DNA from: Actinocatenispora sera
GTDB taxonomy: Bacteria > Actinomycetota > Actinomycetes > Mycobacteriales > Micromonosporaceae
Length of the DNA: 64,000 nucleotides
Assembly: GCF_018324685.1 (NCBI RefSeq)
Contig: NZ_AP023354.1
Location: forward strand, 620,001 to 684,000
Direction of reading: 5' to 3'
How positions within the stretch are numbered: the first letter of the stretch is position 1; each line of letters begins with the position of its first letter. Positions 8,801-16,449 of the stretch are shown in pieces. The position numbers were made by a program, and so were the translations under genes. The notes under the pieces are model-generated. The model was given only the letters and a program-made list of their open reading frames with translations, did not search any database and was not told the DNA's origin.

Positions 8801-9540
8801 CCGACGACGACGGTGTGGAGCTCGCCAACCTGCTGATGGACGCGGCCGAGATGCCACTCGCCCGGCTGTTCTTCGGCCGCCCACCGGAATCGCTCACCGA
8901 CCCCGAACACCGGGACGTGCTCACCGTCATCACCATGGCCGGGCTGCGGCTACCCGACCTGAAGATCGAACGCGAGTACTGGTCGGCCGAGGAACAGCTG
9001 GCGCTGCCGATGCTGCACACCGCGCACCGGCTCGCCGTGCGCCGCTGCTACTCCGGCGACATGAACGCCCGCAAGCTGGTCGGGCTGGACGAGGCGCACT
9101 TCATGGAGGGCTGGCGGTCCGGCCGGTCGTTCCTGGTCCGGCTCGCCCGCGACTCCCGGAAGTGGAACATCGCCGGCCTGGTCGCCTCGCAGAACCCGAA
9201 GGACATCCTCGGCCTGGACGTGCAGAACCTGGTGTCCACCGTGTTCGTCGGCCGGATCGCCGAGGACCCGGAGATCGCCGCCGAGGCGTTGCGGCTGCTC
9301 CGGGTGCCGCGCGGCGTCGGGTACGAGGCGATCCTCGGCACCCTGTCCACCGGCGACACCGCGTCGGACCGGCGGCTGCCGTACCGCGAGTTCGTGATGC
9401 GCGACGTGGACGCCCGGGTGCAGCGGATGCGGGTCGACCTGGCGTACGTGCCCGAACTGCTCACCTACCTCGACACCACGCCGACCCAGGCGGCGCCGGT
9501 CGAGCGCACCTCCGTACCAGCCGCCAGTCGGGAGGCGTGA
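5890..9540 (+). CDS. VirB4-like secretion ATPase with a repeat-rich N-terminus
   Basis: 1216 residues. Residues 1-360 are a disordered Pro-rich region holding three DQERP units (about 31-45) and eleven roughly 14-residue units built on PSGQYPTVPxPTxQ (about 108-267). From about 364 onward the protein resembles VirB4/TraC-type ATPases: Walker A EPGGGKST at 827-834 and Walker B with DEAH at 1067-1070, followed by an ASQNPKDI sensor-like segment (cf. the 'SQxPxDI' motif of this class). It would power substrate transfer or assembly of the channel. It lies between the VirB3-like and VirB6-like genes. Known homologues in actinobacterial mobile elements are annotated only as ATP-binding proteins. 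The ATPase call is strong; its substrate is unknown. Confidence 0.88.
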   Translation: MTTTPSRADRARQSAAEPAAPDESAPARPDQERPDQERPDQERPERPPGSTGGPAGGATTGPAPLAVFRAPGAAPTPPNPATPGTRPAPTGPGGQAAPPTSHPTPRTAEPPSGQYPTVPPPTAQPSGQYPTVPAPTGQPSGQYPTVPPPTEQRSGQYPTVAPRDSQPSGQYPTVPAPAGQPSGEYPTIGSRHGQHPAAPPRADQPSGRYPTVAPPTDQRSGQYPTVPAPGGQPSGPYPTVPPASEQRSGQYATVPAPSGQYPTVPPRPAPATPPPAARPTPPSARPTSPAAPPAAPATPQPAGPSPAGTAAPSVGAPPAAPGRPATRPAAPAKPSKPGKPVKQRTAAPQKRAKAAGPVAHNRTPRHKDRPAPVELAITEIAGHLTFSPTSVTAWYWLPEMRWAFRPDTEREAMIVAIAEQYAGLAGFRLHLRRTTKPFPADAWAQTINANTPHPLPTPPGAPSWSDHLVNAQRHLLQVNHAEGQTYLGITFARRTFKDNLAERLGALRGKGTGNAERKRVARMVGQFDEVLGAFGMRGRRVTPTELEWLIYRSVALCMDPPQLLSSVRQSEWERSDLLALTEQIERYRTPYGSTVKLVNRLTGEERHACVLTVGRMEPLEIPERHEPWMHFHERLPWAMEISSHVDVLGPGDTFRNLEHRLRMIRSQQSDYVEHGMDVPPELERLARRALVVGDDMTTGLPLDASRVHGWHRIAIGGSTREECLERARALTKLYSRDMRISLQHPKNQDWLAREFIPGEPIANTGYVRRMPVKLFAAALPQGASNVGDRRGDLIGRTAGTSRRPVFLDLHFPMEVRERSGLAVFVSEPGGGKSTLVGGLGYLAARRGVQTTLLDPSGPLARICEMPELKPYSRVLNLTGSQEGTLAPYGLIPTPMRSHFATGPGGDREYEIGVSNARAERRMLVQDICSMLIPPQVTREASTAALLRHAARQVPAEETSTLDDVVKALRGTDDDGVELANLLMDAAEMPLARLFFGRPPESLTDPEHRDVLTVITMAGLRLPDLKIEREYWSAEEQLALPMLHTAHRLAVRRCYSGDMNARKLVGLDEAHFMEGWRSGRSFLVRLARDSRKWNIAGLVASQNPKDILGLDVQNLVSTVFVGRIAEDPEIAAEALRLLRVPRGVGYEAILGTLSTGDTASDRRLPYREFVMRDVDARVQRMRVDLAYVPELLTYLDTTPTQAAPVERTSVPAASREA
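6214..6690 (+). repeat. Eleven tandem 14-residue repeats (about 42 bp) in the VirB4-like protein
   Basis: Units follow the pattern [P/R]SGQYPTVPxPxxQ with variants SGEYPTI, SGRYPTV, SGPYPTV and SGQYATV; one unit is extended by an HGQHPAAPPRADQ spacer. The repeats sit before the ATPase domain in a region predicted to be disordered. Confidence 0.9.
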
Positions 9541-9543
9541 GTC

Positions 9544-11598
9544 ATGATCGCCCGGTTGGCCCGCGGCGCGGGCCTCGATCCCACCCGGCCGGCGAGCCGC
9601 CGGGAGCGCCTCGTCTCCCTGGTACTGGCGGTCCTGGTCGCCGCCACCGCCGTACTCTTCTGGCCCGCCCAACCCGCCGCCGCCGACCCCTCCCACTGCA
9701 CTCTCAAGCAGTGGCACGATCCGACCCAGGTCAAGAACTGCATCACGAAGTTGCCTGCCGCATCGAGCACCATCAACGACTGCATGGGGGTTCCCGCTCC
9801 TGGAGCGCCCGACAGCGGTTTTGGCGGCTGGTTCGCGGGTGACCCGAAGATCCGTACCGGAGTCACTGGTTATTACACGACCTATGGCTACGGTGGCTAC
9901 GATTACCCGCTCTACAATCCGGACTGCGTCTCGGGTGCCTCACCACTGCCTTCTTCGGCATCGACGACAACGACCATCGCCAACGGCGAGATGATGGTGG
10001 CCACTGGCATCGTCGGTGCCGCCAACGCCTTCCGGGAAAAGGCATACAACCCAGACAGCATGTGGGGCTGGGCCGACAAGCTGGTTCAGAGCGCGACCAA
10101 GGCGATCTACCAGAAGGTCTTCACAGTCTTCGGCGTCGTGACGATCGCGATCGTGGGCCTCTATCTGCTCTGGCGTTCCAGGCAGGCCAACATGAGCGAT
10201 GCGCTGACGACCGCCGGTTGGGCGGTCCTCGTCATGGTTGTTGTCACAGCCGTCGCCGCATGGCCGGTGCTGTCCGCGCACCTCGCCGACAAGACTCTCA
10301 TCTCTTCGTTGGGCGTCGTCCACGATGCGGTTGGCCCCCAAGCGAAGGATCTTTCGGTTTCGCAGTGTCCCTACGCTTGGAAGAACCCTCCACCCAACTA
10401 CAAACACGACCCATCACAGTGCAAGGACCAACGGCCGCCTGCGCTTCGGGCGAGCGACACGGCAACTCAGGCCGTGCTCTACAACAACTGGCTCCGAGGA
10501 ACACTCGGATCGGCGACCAGCCCGGTCGCGGATCGATATGGTTTTGCCCTCTACGACTCGACCACGCTGTCCTGGGCAGAAGCCAAGCAAATTCGTGACG
10601 ACCCGAGTAGCCGTTCGGAGATCCTCAAGCAGAAATCGCAGAACTTTCAGCGGATCGCGCAGCAGATCAAGACCGAGGATCCGGACGCGTACAACTACCT
10701 GCAGGGCAAGGAGGGCAGTGCCCGGGTCGGCGCCGGACTGATCGCGATCATCAGTGCGCTGGCGTTCGCGTTCTTCGACATCGCGGCGTCGCTGCTGATC
10801 ATTCTCGGGTTCCTGATCTTCCGGTGGGCGGTGGTCGCGATCCCGGTGATCGGCACGATCGCGATCCTGCGGCCGGCCAGCGCCGGGTTCAAACGGTTGA
10901 TCAACATCGTGGTGGCGGCGATCTTCAACATCGTCATCTTCGGTGCGGGGGCGTCGATCTACCTGTTCGCGGTGGACCTGATCATGAACACCGCGACGTT
11001 GCCGGGCTGGTTGCAGATCACCCTGGTGTGGCTGTGCGGGGTCGTCGGATGGTTGCTGTTGCGGCCGTTCCGGCGGATCACCCAGCTGGGCGGCAAGTCG
11101 CCGATCGGCGAGATCGCGCACATCGGTTCCTGGCACCGGCGGTTCTTCTCGGATCTCAAGGGCGTCGCGATCGGCGCCGCCGGTGCCGCGGCGCTGGGCG
11201 ACATCGAGTCCCAGGACGACGAGGAGCAGAAGGGCAAGCGGAAACGCGGCAAGCCGGCGGAGGCCGGCGGCGACGGGCAGCAGCCCGCGACGACCGGTCC
11301 GGTACCGGACGCGCCGAGCAGCAGCCCCGCCCCGGACGGTGCGCCACCGGACCCGGCCCGGTCGCCGGAGCCGTCCCGTACCCCCGAGCCGGCGGGCGCG
11401 CCGCGCGGTGCGGGGCGCCGGGACGGCCAGGTGTGGGTGCCCGAGACCGGCCGGTACGCCGATGGCAGCGACAGCTACGACGACCTGGCGGCGAGCGTGG
11501 GCCGGGCCGACGCGCGGATCTCGCAGAACGCCGGGTCGGTCGACCGGGAACTTGCCGGGTACGAGCGCGCGGATGCGGACCGATCCAGAAACCCGTGA
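9544..11598 (+). CDS. VirB6/TrbL-like polytopic membrane protein with exported N-terminus
   Basis: 684 residues. A signal-type segment (about 20-42, ending AQPAAADPSHC) is followed by a secreted or periplasm-side domain, helices at about 195-210 and 222-240, a charged loop (250-395), then four or five strong helices between about 398 and 515 and a long charged Pro-rich tail (530-684). Such a mixed topology in this operon slot fits VirB6/TrbL channel proteins. Positions about 9690-10690 use far more A/T third positions than the rest, suggesting recombination within the gene. It starts 3 bp after the ATPase stop. Confidence 0.75.
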   Translation: MIARLARGAGLDPTRPASRRERLVSLVLAVLVAATAVLFWPAQPAAADPSHCTLKQWHDPTQVKNCITKLPAASSTINDCMGVPAPGAPDSGFGGWFAGDPKIRTGVTGYYTTYGYGGYDYPLYNPDCVSGASPLPSSASTTTTIANGEMMVATGIVGAANAFREKAYNPDSMWGWADKLVQSATKAIYQKVFTVFGVVTIAIVGLYLLWRSRQANMSDALTTAGWAVLVMVVVTAVAAWPVLSAHLADKTLISSLGVVHDAVGPQAKDLSVSQCPYAWKNPPPNYKHDPSQCKDQRPPALRASDTATQAVLYNNWLRGTLGSATSPVADRYGFALYDSTTLSWAEAKQIRDDPSSRSEILKQKSQNFQRIAQQIKTEDPDAYNYLQGKEGSARVGAGLIAIISALAFAFFDIAASLLIILGFLIFRWAVVAIPVIGTIAILRPASAGFKRLINIVVAAIFNIVIFGAGASIYLFAVDLIMNTATLPGWLQITLVWLCGVVGWLLLRPFRRITQLGGKSPIGEIAHIGSWHRRFFSDLKGVAIGAAGAAALGDIESQDDEEQKGKRKRGKPAEAGGDGQQPATTGPVPDAPSSSPAPDGAPPDPARSPEPSRTPEPAGAPRGAGRRDGQVWVPETGRYADGSDSYDDLAASVGRADARISQNAGSVDRELAGYERADADRSRNP

Positions 11599-11624
11599 CC
11601 GACCGATCCTGACGGGAGTTCCAG

Positions 11625-12176
11625 ATGCGCCGGGTACTCGGGTTCGTCACCAGCCGGTACGGCCTCGCCGGGCTGGTGGCGTTGCTGATCATCGTGATCG
11701 TGGTGGTCGGCCGGGTCGCGGGCGTGGTCGGCGGCGGATCCGGGCACGACGACGCGGCCGTGCCGGTGACCGGCGGTACCCAGGCGGGCGCCGGCACCAC
11801 CGAGTCGGGCGCGCCGAACGACGGACCGACCGGTGCCCCGCCGACGCCGAGCCCGGTGGTACCGGCCGGCAAGGCCGGCCCGGTGACCGTCGCCACCTCG
11901 TTCAGCACCGCGTACCTGGACTCGAACGGCCCGGCGAAGACCTGGCGGGCGGCGCTGCGCAGGTACGCCACCGACAAGCTCGCCAGCGAGCTCGGCACCA
12001 TGGACCCGGCCACCGTGCCCGCCCAGCGGCGTACCGGGGCGGCCAAGCTCGGCGATCACGGCGCGCACTGGGCGCAGGTCGCGGTGCCCTGCGACTCGGG
12101 CACGCTGACCTTGCGGCTGCTCGGTGACGGCGACGGCTGGCTGGTCGACGGCATCGACTGGGCGCCGGCGTCATGA
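11625..12176 (+). CDS. VirB8/TcpC-like membrane-anchored protein
   Basis: 183 residues: one N-terminal membrane helix (about 14-38), a Gly/Pro/Thr linker, and a C-terminal 100-residue domain (about 83-183: TVATSFSTAYLDS ... DGWLVDGIDWAPAS) whose pattern matches NTF2-like domains of VirB8/TcpC proteins, which join the assembly from the outer face of the membrane. The stop overlaps the start of the peptidase gene (ATGA, 12173-12176). A GACGGGAG ribosome binding site precedes the ATG. Confidence 0.7.
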   Translation: MRRVLGFVTSRYGLAGLVALLIIVIVVVGRVAGVVGGGSGHDDAAVPVTGGTQAGAGTTESGAPNDGPTGAPPTPSPVVPAGKAGPVTVATSFSTAYLDSNGPAKTWRAALRRYATDKLASELGTMDPATVPAQRRTGAAKLGDHGAHWAQVAVPCDSGTLTLRLLGDGDGWLVDGIDWAPAS

Positions 12177-13342
12177 GCCGGCGCAGGCGCGGCCTCTGGG
12201 TGGTGGCGGGGATCGCCGCCACCGCCGTCCTGCTGTGCTGCGGCCTGGGCGGCGCGGTCGCGCTGTCCGGGCTGTTCGACCAGCAGGACACGCCCGCGGT
12301 GAACCTGAGCGGCTGCGGCCAGAAGCTCCGCGCGTACCGGGACCTGCCGGCGGTGTCCGGCTACACCGACGCGCAGCGCAGCCGGGCGTACGACATCGTC
12401 AAGGCGGGCATCAAGCTGAAGGTGCCGCCGCGCGGGTGGGTGATCGCCGTCGCGACCGCGTTGCAGGAGTCGGGGCTGAAGGTCTACGCCAACGACAATC
12501 CCTCGTACCCGCTGGTGAAGGCGCACAGCATGGCGTTGCCGCACGATGCGGTGGGGCACGACCACGACTCGGTCGGGCTGTTCCAGCAGCGGCCGAAGCC
12601 GCCGGAGGGTGCGGGCGGCTGGGGCACCGTCAAGGAGCTGATGGACCCGACCACCTCGGCGGAGAAGTTCTACCGCAAGCTGCTGTCGACCAGCGGCTGG
12701 CAGCAGGATCCGCTGACCATCGCCGCGCAGGCGGTGCAGGGCAGCGCCTACCCGGACGCGTACGCGAAGTGGGAGAGCGACGCGACGAACCTGGTGAACG
12801 CGCTGACCGGTGGCGCGGCCCGGACCGCGGCGAACGCGTCCGGCGCCCGGTCCGTCGGTACCTGCGCGGCCAACGGGCAGATCGCCGCGTCCGGCTGGGT
12901 GCAGCCGGTCAAGGCGCCGATCAGCTCCGGGTTCGGGCCGCGCGGCGGCTTCGTCCACTACGGCGTCGACCTCGCCGCGCCGCGCGGTGCCGACATCCGG
13001 GCCGCCGCCGGTGGGCTGGTGATCACCGCCGAGTGCGAACCCAGTACCGGCGACTGCGACCGGGACGGCAGCGCCTCGACGCCGGGCTGCGGCTGGTACG
13101 TGGAGATCAGGCACGCGGACGGGGTGGACACCCGGTACTGCCACATGGTGTCCCGGCCCGTGGTGCACGTCGGCCAGACGGTCGCCGCCGGTACCGTCCT
13201 CGGGCACGTCGGGATGAGCGGCAACGCGGACGGTCCGCACCTGCACTTCGAGGTGCACCTGCGCAACGACCTGTCGTCCAACGGCGCGATCGACCCGGTG
13301 CCGTTCATGCGGGACAAGGGCGTCCCGCTGGGCAGGTCCTGA
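12173..13342 (+). CDS. Secreted cell-wall hydrolase with lysozyme-like and M23 peptidase domains
   Basis: 389 residues. N-terminal anchor or signal helix (about 9-33), a lysozyme-like segment (about 60-220, with VATALQESGLKV and SVGLFQQRP), and a C-terminal M23 endopeptidase domain. The M23 zinc motif HxxxD is at 262-266 (HYGVD) and HLH at 356-358 in HLHFEVH. The combination matches VirB1/TcpG-type enzymes that open peptidoglycan for a conjugation or secretion channel. It closes the T4SS-like operon. The peptidase motifs are intact; the lysozyme part is called from fold-level pattern only. Confidence 0.87.
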   Translation: MSRRRRGLWVVAGIAATAVLLCCGLGGAVALSGLFDQQDTPAVNLSGCGQKLRAYRDLPAVSGYTDAQRSRAYDIVKAGIKLKVPPRGWVIAVATALQESGLKVYANDNPSYPLVKAHSMALPHDAVGHDHDSVGLFQQRPKPPEGAGGWGTVKELMDPTTSAEKFYRKLLSTSGWQQDPLTIAAQAVQGSAYPDAYAKWESDATNLVNALTGGAARTAANASGARSVGTCAANGQIAASGWVQPVKAPISSGFGPRGGFVHYGVDLAAPRGADIRAAAGGLVITAECEPSTGDCDRDGSASTPGCGWYVEIRHADGVDTRYCHMVSRPVVHVGQTVAAGTVLGHVGMSGNADGPHLHFEVHLRNDLSSNGAIDPVPFMRDKGVPLGRS

Positions 13343-13378
13343 CCGGGCCGCCGCGACCCGGCGCCGCGGACCGGGTTC

Positions 13379-13903
13379 TCACTCCCCGGTGGGAGCGATG
13401 AGCTGCCACAGCACGTGTTCCTGCCAGCGGCCGGCGATCTTCAGGTAGTCCGGCGCGGTACCGATCCGGACGAACCCGCACCGGGTCAGCACCCGCTGCG
13501 AGCCGGCGTTCGCGACCAGCGTCTCGGCCTGCATCCGGTGCAGGCCCAGCTCGCCGAACGCCACCCGGATCAGCTCGCGCAGCGCCGCGGTGGCGACGCC
13601 CCGGCCGTTGCACCCGGCGTCCACCCAGTAGGCCACGCTGCACGACCGGAACGCACCGTAGACGATGCCGTTGAGGTAGCACCGTCCGATGACGGCACCG
13701 TCGTCGTCGACGATCAGCCGCGGCAGGGTGATCCCCCGGCCGTACCGGTCGAGCTCGTCCTCGATCACCGCCCGCTGGCCGGCGACGGTGTAGAACTCCG
13801 CGTCACGCAGCGGCATCCACGGCGCGAGGAAGTCACGGTTGCGCACGACCAGGTCGGTCAGGGCAGCGGCATCGTCGGCGCGGACGAGTCGGGTACCGGG
13901 CAT
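13379..13903 (-). CDS. GNAT acetyltransferase, RimJ/RimL type
   Basis: 174 residues. Opens with TRLVRADDAAALTDLVVRNRDFLAPW, typical of RimJ/RimL-type N-acetyltransferases, and has the acetyl-CoA loop region GCNGRGVATAALRELIRVAF and the C-terminal AGSQRVLTRCGFVRIG. The substrate cannot be inferred; ribosomal protein or small-molecule acetylation are both possible. I chose the internal ATG at 13903, because the 11 residues before it are not conserved-looking. It converges with the T4SS-like operon. Confidence 0.85.
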   Translation of the reverse strand: MPGTRLVRADDAAALTDLVVRNRDFLAPWMPLRDAEFYTVAGQRAVIEDELDRYGRGITLPRLIVDDDGAVIGRCYLNGIVYGAFRSCSVAYWVDAGCNGRGVATAALRELIRVAFGELGLHRMQAETLVANAGSQRVLTRCGFVRIGTAPDYLKIAGRWQEHVLWQLIAPTGE

Positions 13904-13977
13904 GTGCCCATGATCCACGACGGGCGACCCGCCCATACACCGTTGCCGGCGCGATCCCGGCTCCCTATCCTGCGGTC

Positions 13978-14712
13978 ATGGTCTACGAGGTCGTCACCTG
14001 CTCCGAGGCACCGGAACTCGACGAGCAGGCCGGCACGGCGCTGCGCGAGGTATGGCCGGAGTTCATCTTCCACGACCCGACCTCGCGCACCTACATCGAC
14101 CGGGTGCAGCAGCACTTCTCGCGGTTCGACCTGTGGCTGCTGGACGACGGCGAGGTCGTCGCCGGCGGCTGGGGCGTGCCACTGCGCTGGGACGGCACCG
14201 TCGAGGACCTGCCGGACGGGTACGACGGGGGTCTGGTGCGCTCCGTCGGGGGCCACGAGCAGGGCGTCGCACCGAACACGCTGAGCATCATGGCCGCCGC
14301 CGTCGCGAGCGGCCGGCAGGGCGGCGGGCTCGCCGGCCGCGTCCTCACCGCGCTGCGCGAGCGCGCCACCGACGCCGGCCTCACCTCGGTGATCTGCCCG
14401 GTGCGGCCGACGCTGAAGACCAGCTATCCGCTGCAGTCGATGGCCGACTTCGCCACCTGGCAACGCGGCGACGGGTTGCATCTCGATCCGTGGATCCGTA
14501 CCCACCAGCGGCTCGGCGCGACCGTGCTCGCCCCGGCGCTGCGCTCGATGGTCATCGAGGGCACCGTCGCCGAGTGGGAGTCCTGGACCGGGCTGGCGTT
14601 CCCGCAGTCCGGCGACTACGTGGTACCGCAGGCGCTCGCCACCGTGCACATAGACCGGGACGCCGACCACGGCAGCTACCTGGAGCCCAACCTCTGGATG
14701 CGTCACCTCTGA
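13978..14712 (+). CDS. GNAT-family N-acetyltransferase
   Basis: 244 residues. A central stretch (about 104-130: AAAVASGRQGGGLAGRVLTALRERATDAG) matches the acetyl-CoA-binding motif A of GNAT enzymes, preceded by strands at VVAGGWGVPLRW. The length is greater than a minimal GNAT, with a C-terminal extension rich in Trp and Glu. Divergent from the other GNAT gene across 74 bp. Substrate unknown. Confidence 0.75.
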   Translation: MVYEVVTCSEAPELDEQAGTALREVWPEFIFHDPTSRTYIDRVQQHFSRFDLWLLDDGEVVAGGWGVPLRWDGTVEDLPDGYDGGLVRSVGGHEQGVAPNTLSIMAAAVASGRQGGGLAGRVLTALRERATDAGLTSVICPVRPTLKTSYPLQSMADFATWQRGDGLHLDPWIRTHQRLGATVLAPALRSMVIEGTVAEWESWTGLAFPQSGDYVVPQALATVHIDRDADHGSYLEPNLWMRHL

Positions 14713-14806
14713 CCCGCGGGCCGCCGACACGACACCCCTGGGTCGAGCGGTACGGCGGCACTAGGATCGCGGACGTGACCAGTACCGACCGGATCGTGCC
14801 GGCGCG

Positions 14807-15394
14807 ATGACCGGACCGGCCGACTCCGACCTGTGGTTCCCGACCGCGCCGGGGCCGGTCCGTGCGGTGCCCGCGGCGCAGCGCGGATCGCTGCGCGGGC
14901 GGCGGGTCGTCACCGGTACGCCGGGCCGTGGCTGGCGGTGCGACCTGCGCGCCGATGATCCGGTCGAGCAGGACGGCCGCGCCTTCGTCCCGGTGCTCGC
15001 CGAGCACGACTGGTACCGCGCCGAGCTGGACGACACGGACGTGTTCGCCCCCCTGGTACCGGTCGAGCGGGTGTGGGTGGAGCAGCCCGACGCGGCGGCC
15101 GGCAGCGCGGAGCCGCCGGCCAACCTGCTGGCCCGGCTCGTCACGCTCGACGCACCCCCGCTGCGCATCCCGGTACCCGCGCGGGACATGCCGGCACTGA
15201 CCGGCCGGCGGGTCGTCGTCGTCTCCCCCGAGACCGTTCGCCGGGACGTTCGCGCCGCCTCCGAGCCGTACGAGAACGACGACGGCACGATCTGCCTGTC
15301 GGTCTGCGCCGAACCCGACTGGTACCGCTGGGCGTTCGCCGGCCGCCCGGCCGACTGCACCGAGGTACCCGTCTACCTCGTCTGGGCGGAGTGA
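14807..15394 (+). CDS. Hypothetical protein with an internal tandem duplication
   Basis: 195 residues, no membrane segment. Two halves align: GRRVVTGTP ... HDWYRAELD ... VPVERVWVE (about 31-95) and GRRVVVVSP ... PDWYRWAFA ... VPVYLVWAE (about 135-195). The shared xDWYR and VWxE motifs suggest a repeated small alpha/beta domain of about 60 residues. No family recognised. The stop touches the next gene, whose possible GTG start would give a GTGA overlap, so the pair is likely co-transcribed. Confidence 0.7.
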   Translation: MTGPADSDLWFPTAPGPVRAVPAAQRGSLRGRRVVTGTPGRGWRCDLRADDPVEQDGRAFVPVLAEHDWYRAELDDTDVFAPLVPVERVWVEQPDAAAGSAEPPANLLARLVTLDAPPLRIPVPARDMPALTGRRVVVVSPETVRRDVRAASEPYENDDGTICLSVCAEPDWYRWAFAGRPADCTEVPVYLVWAE

Positions 15395-15396
15395 CC

Positions 15397-15927
15397 ATGA
15401 CCCCATCCCCCACCGCCGCACCTGCCGCCACCCGCCCGGTCAAGCCGCCGCTACGCCGCACCCCGCTGACCCTGCTGCTCTTCCTGCTCGCCGGCTTCGC
15501 CTCGCTGGTCGCCGTCCTCGCCGCCGCCATCGTCATCTACATCGGCCAGGACGCCTACAAAGCCGGCCACCAGACCAGCCCGACCAGCGCCGTACGCGCC
15601 TATCTCGACGCAACGCTCAACGACCACAACGCTGATCTGGCCGGAAGTTACACCTGCGCCAACCAGAGGATCCACCAGCAAACGACGGAGTTGATCCGCC
15701 GCATCGAAGCAGCGCTGCATGACCATCCCGATGCAGAGATCAAGTACCGATGGAGCAGGGTAAGGCGGACTGACGACAGCGAGGCTCGAACGACGGTGAA
15801 GGCCGACGTGTATGCATCCACGATCATCAAGGACGCGGTGTCGACGAGCCCGGAACAGACCTGGAGGTTCTCGATGCGGAACGAGAGTGGCTGGAAGGTC
15901 TGCGGTCTCGCCATCCCGGCGAACTGA
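15397..15927 (+). CDS. Single-TM protein with C-terminal NTF2-like domain
   Basis: 176 residues: Pro/Ala N-terminus, one membrane helix (about 25-48), then an extracytoplasmic domain of about 120 residues ending SGWKVCGLAIPAN. The end motif SGWKVC and the TSPTSAVRAYLDATLND opening match the C-terminal domain of the protein at 54147-54989, so the two are paralogues. Positions about 15600-15900 use more A/T third positions than the neighbours. I used ATG 15397; GTG at 15391 would overlap the upstream stop by GTGA. Confidence 0.7.
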   Translation: MTPSPTAAPAATRPVKPPLRRTPLTLLLFLLAGFASLVAVLAAAIVIYIGQDAYKAGHQTSPTSAVRAYLDATLNDHNADLAGSYTCANQRIHQQTTELIRRIEAALHDHPDAEIKYRWSRVRRTDDSEARTTVKADVYASTIIKDAVSTSPEQTWRFSMRNESGWKVCGLAIPAN

Positions 15928-16023
15928 CCGCGCCGCGCCCGACCGACGGGAACCGATCGACCAGCGGGTTTGACGTGGCCGATAGTGTGGCTCCCGTTCC
16001 GGTATGTACACGGGAGGCGAGCC

Positions 16024-16449
16024 ATGGGCGAATCCTTGCAGGCTGCGTTGCGTGGGTTGCAGGTGAGCCTGCACGACCTCACCGGCACGGCGGACTACCT
16101 CGGCGCGGTCGCCGACCACTGGGACGACCATGTCGGCAGCTACATCGGTAAGCACATCGAGCCGGCGATGGCGAAGCTGCGGGACGAGACCTTCCAGAAC
16201 CCGCACGGCCGGTTCGACGAGGCGACGAACCTCAAGTACGACATCGAAGGCGCGCAGGACAAGCTGGCCAGGCGGATCACCAGCGTGTCGACGCTGCTGC
16301 ACGACCTCCAGCAGATCACCGCGCAGATCGCGGACAACTACCGGGCCACCGAGCTGTCCAACCAGGCGGACCAGAAGAAGCTGCTCGCGCTGATCGACAG
16401 CGGCACGGCGGATCCGGCCGGCGGCAGCGACGGCGGGGCGGCGGTATGA
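16024..16449 (+). CDS. Helical type VII secretion (WXG100-like) protein
   Basis: 141 residues, almost entirely helical, without membrane segment or signal peptide. An HWDDHVGSYIGKH segment lies at the helix turn region (about 36-48), and long heptad-type helices follow. Size and gene order (next gene PPE-like, then mycosin) fit an ESX-type partner protein. The ATG follows CGGGAGGCGAGCC, a good ribosome binding site, and the stop overlaps the next start (ATGA, 16446-16449). No strict WXG motif is present, so membership rests on context. Confidence 0.65.
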   Translation: MGESLQAALRGLQVSLHDLTGTADYLGAVADHWDDHVGSYIGKHIEPAMAKLRDETFQNPHGRFDEATNLKYDIEGAQDKLARRITSVSTLLHDLQQITAQIADNYRATELSNQADQKKLLALIDSGTADPAGGSDGGAAV

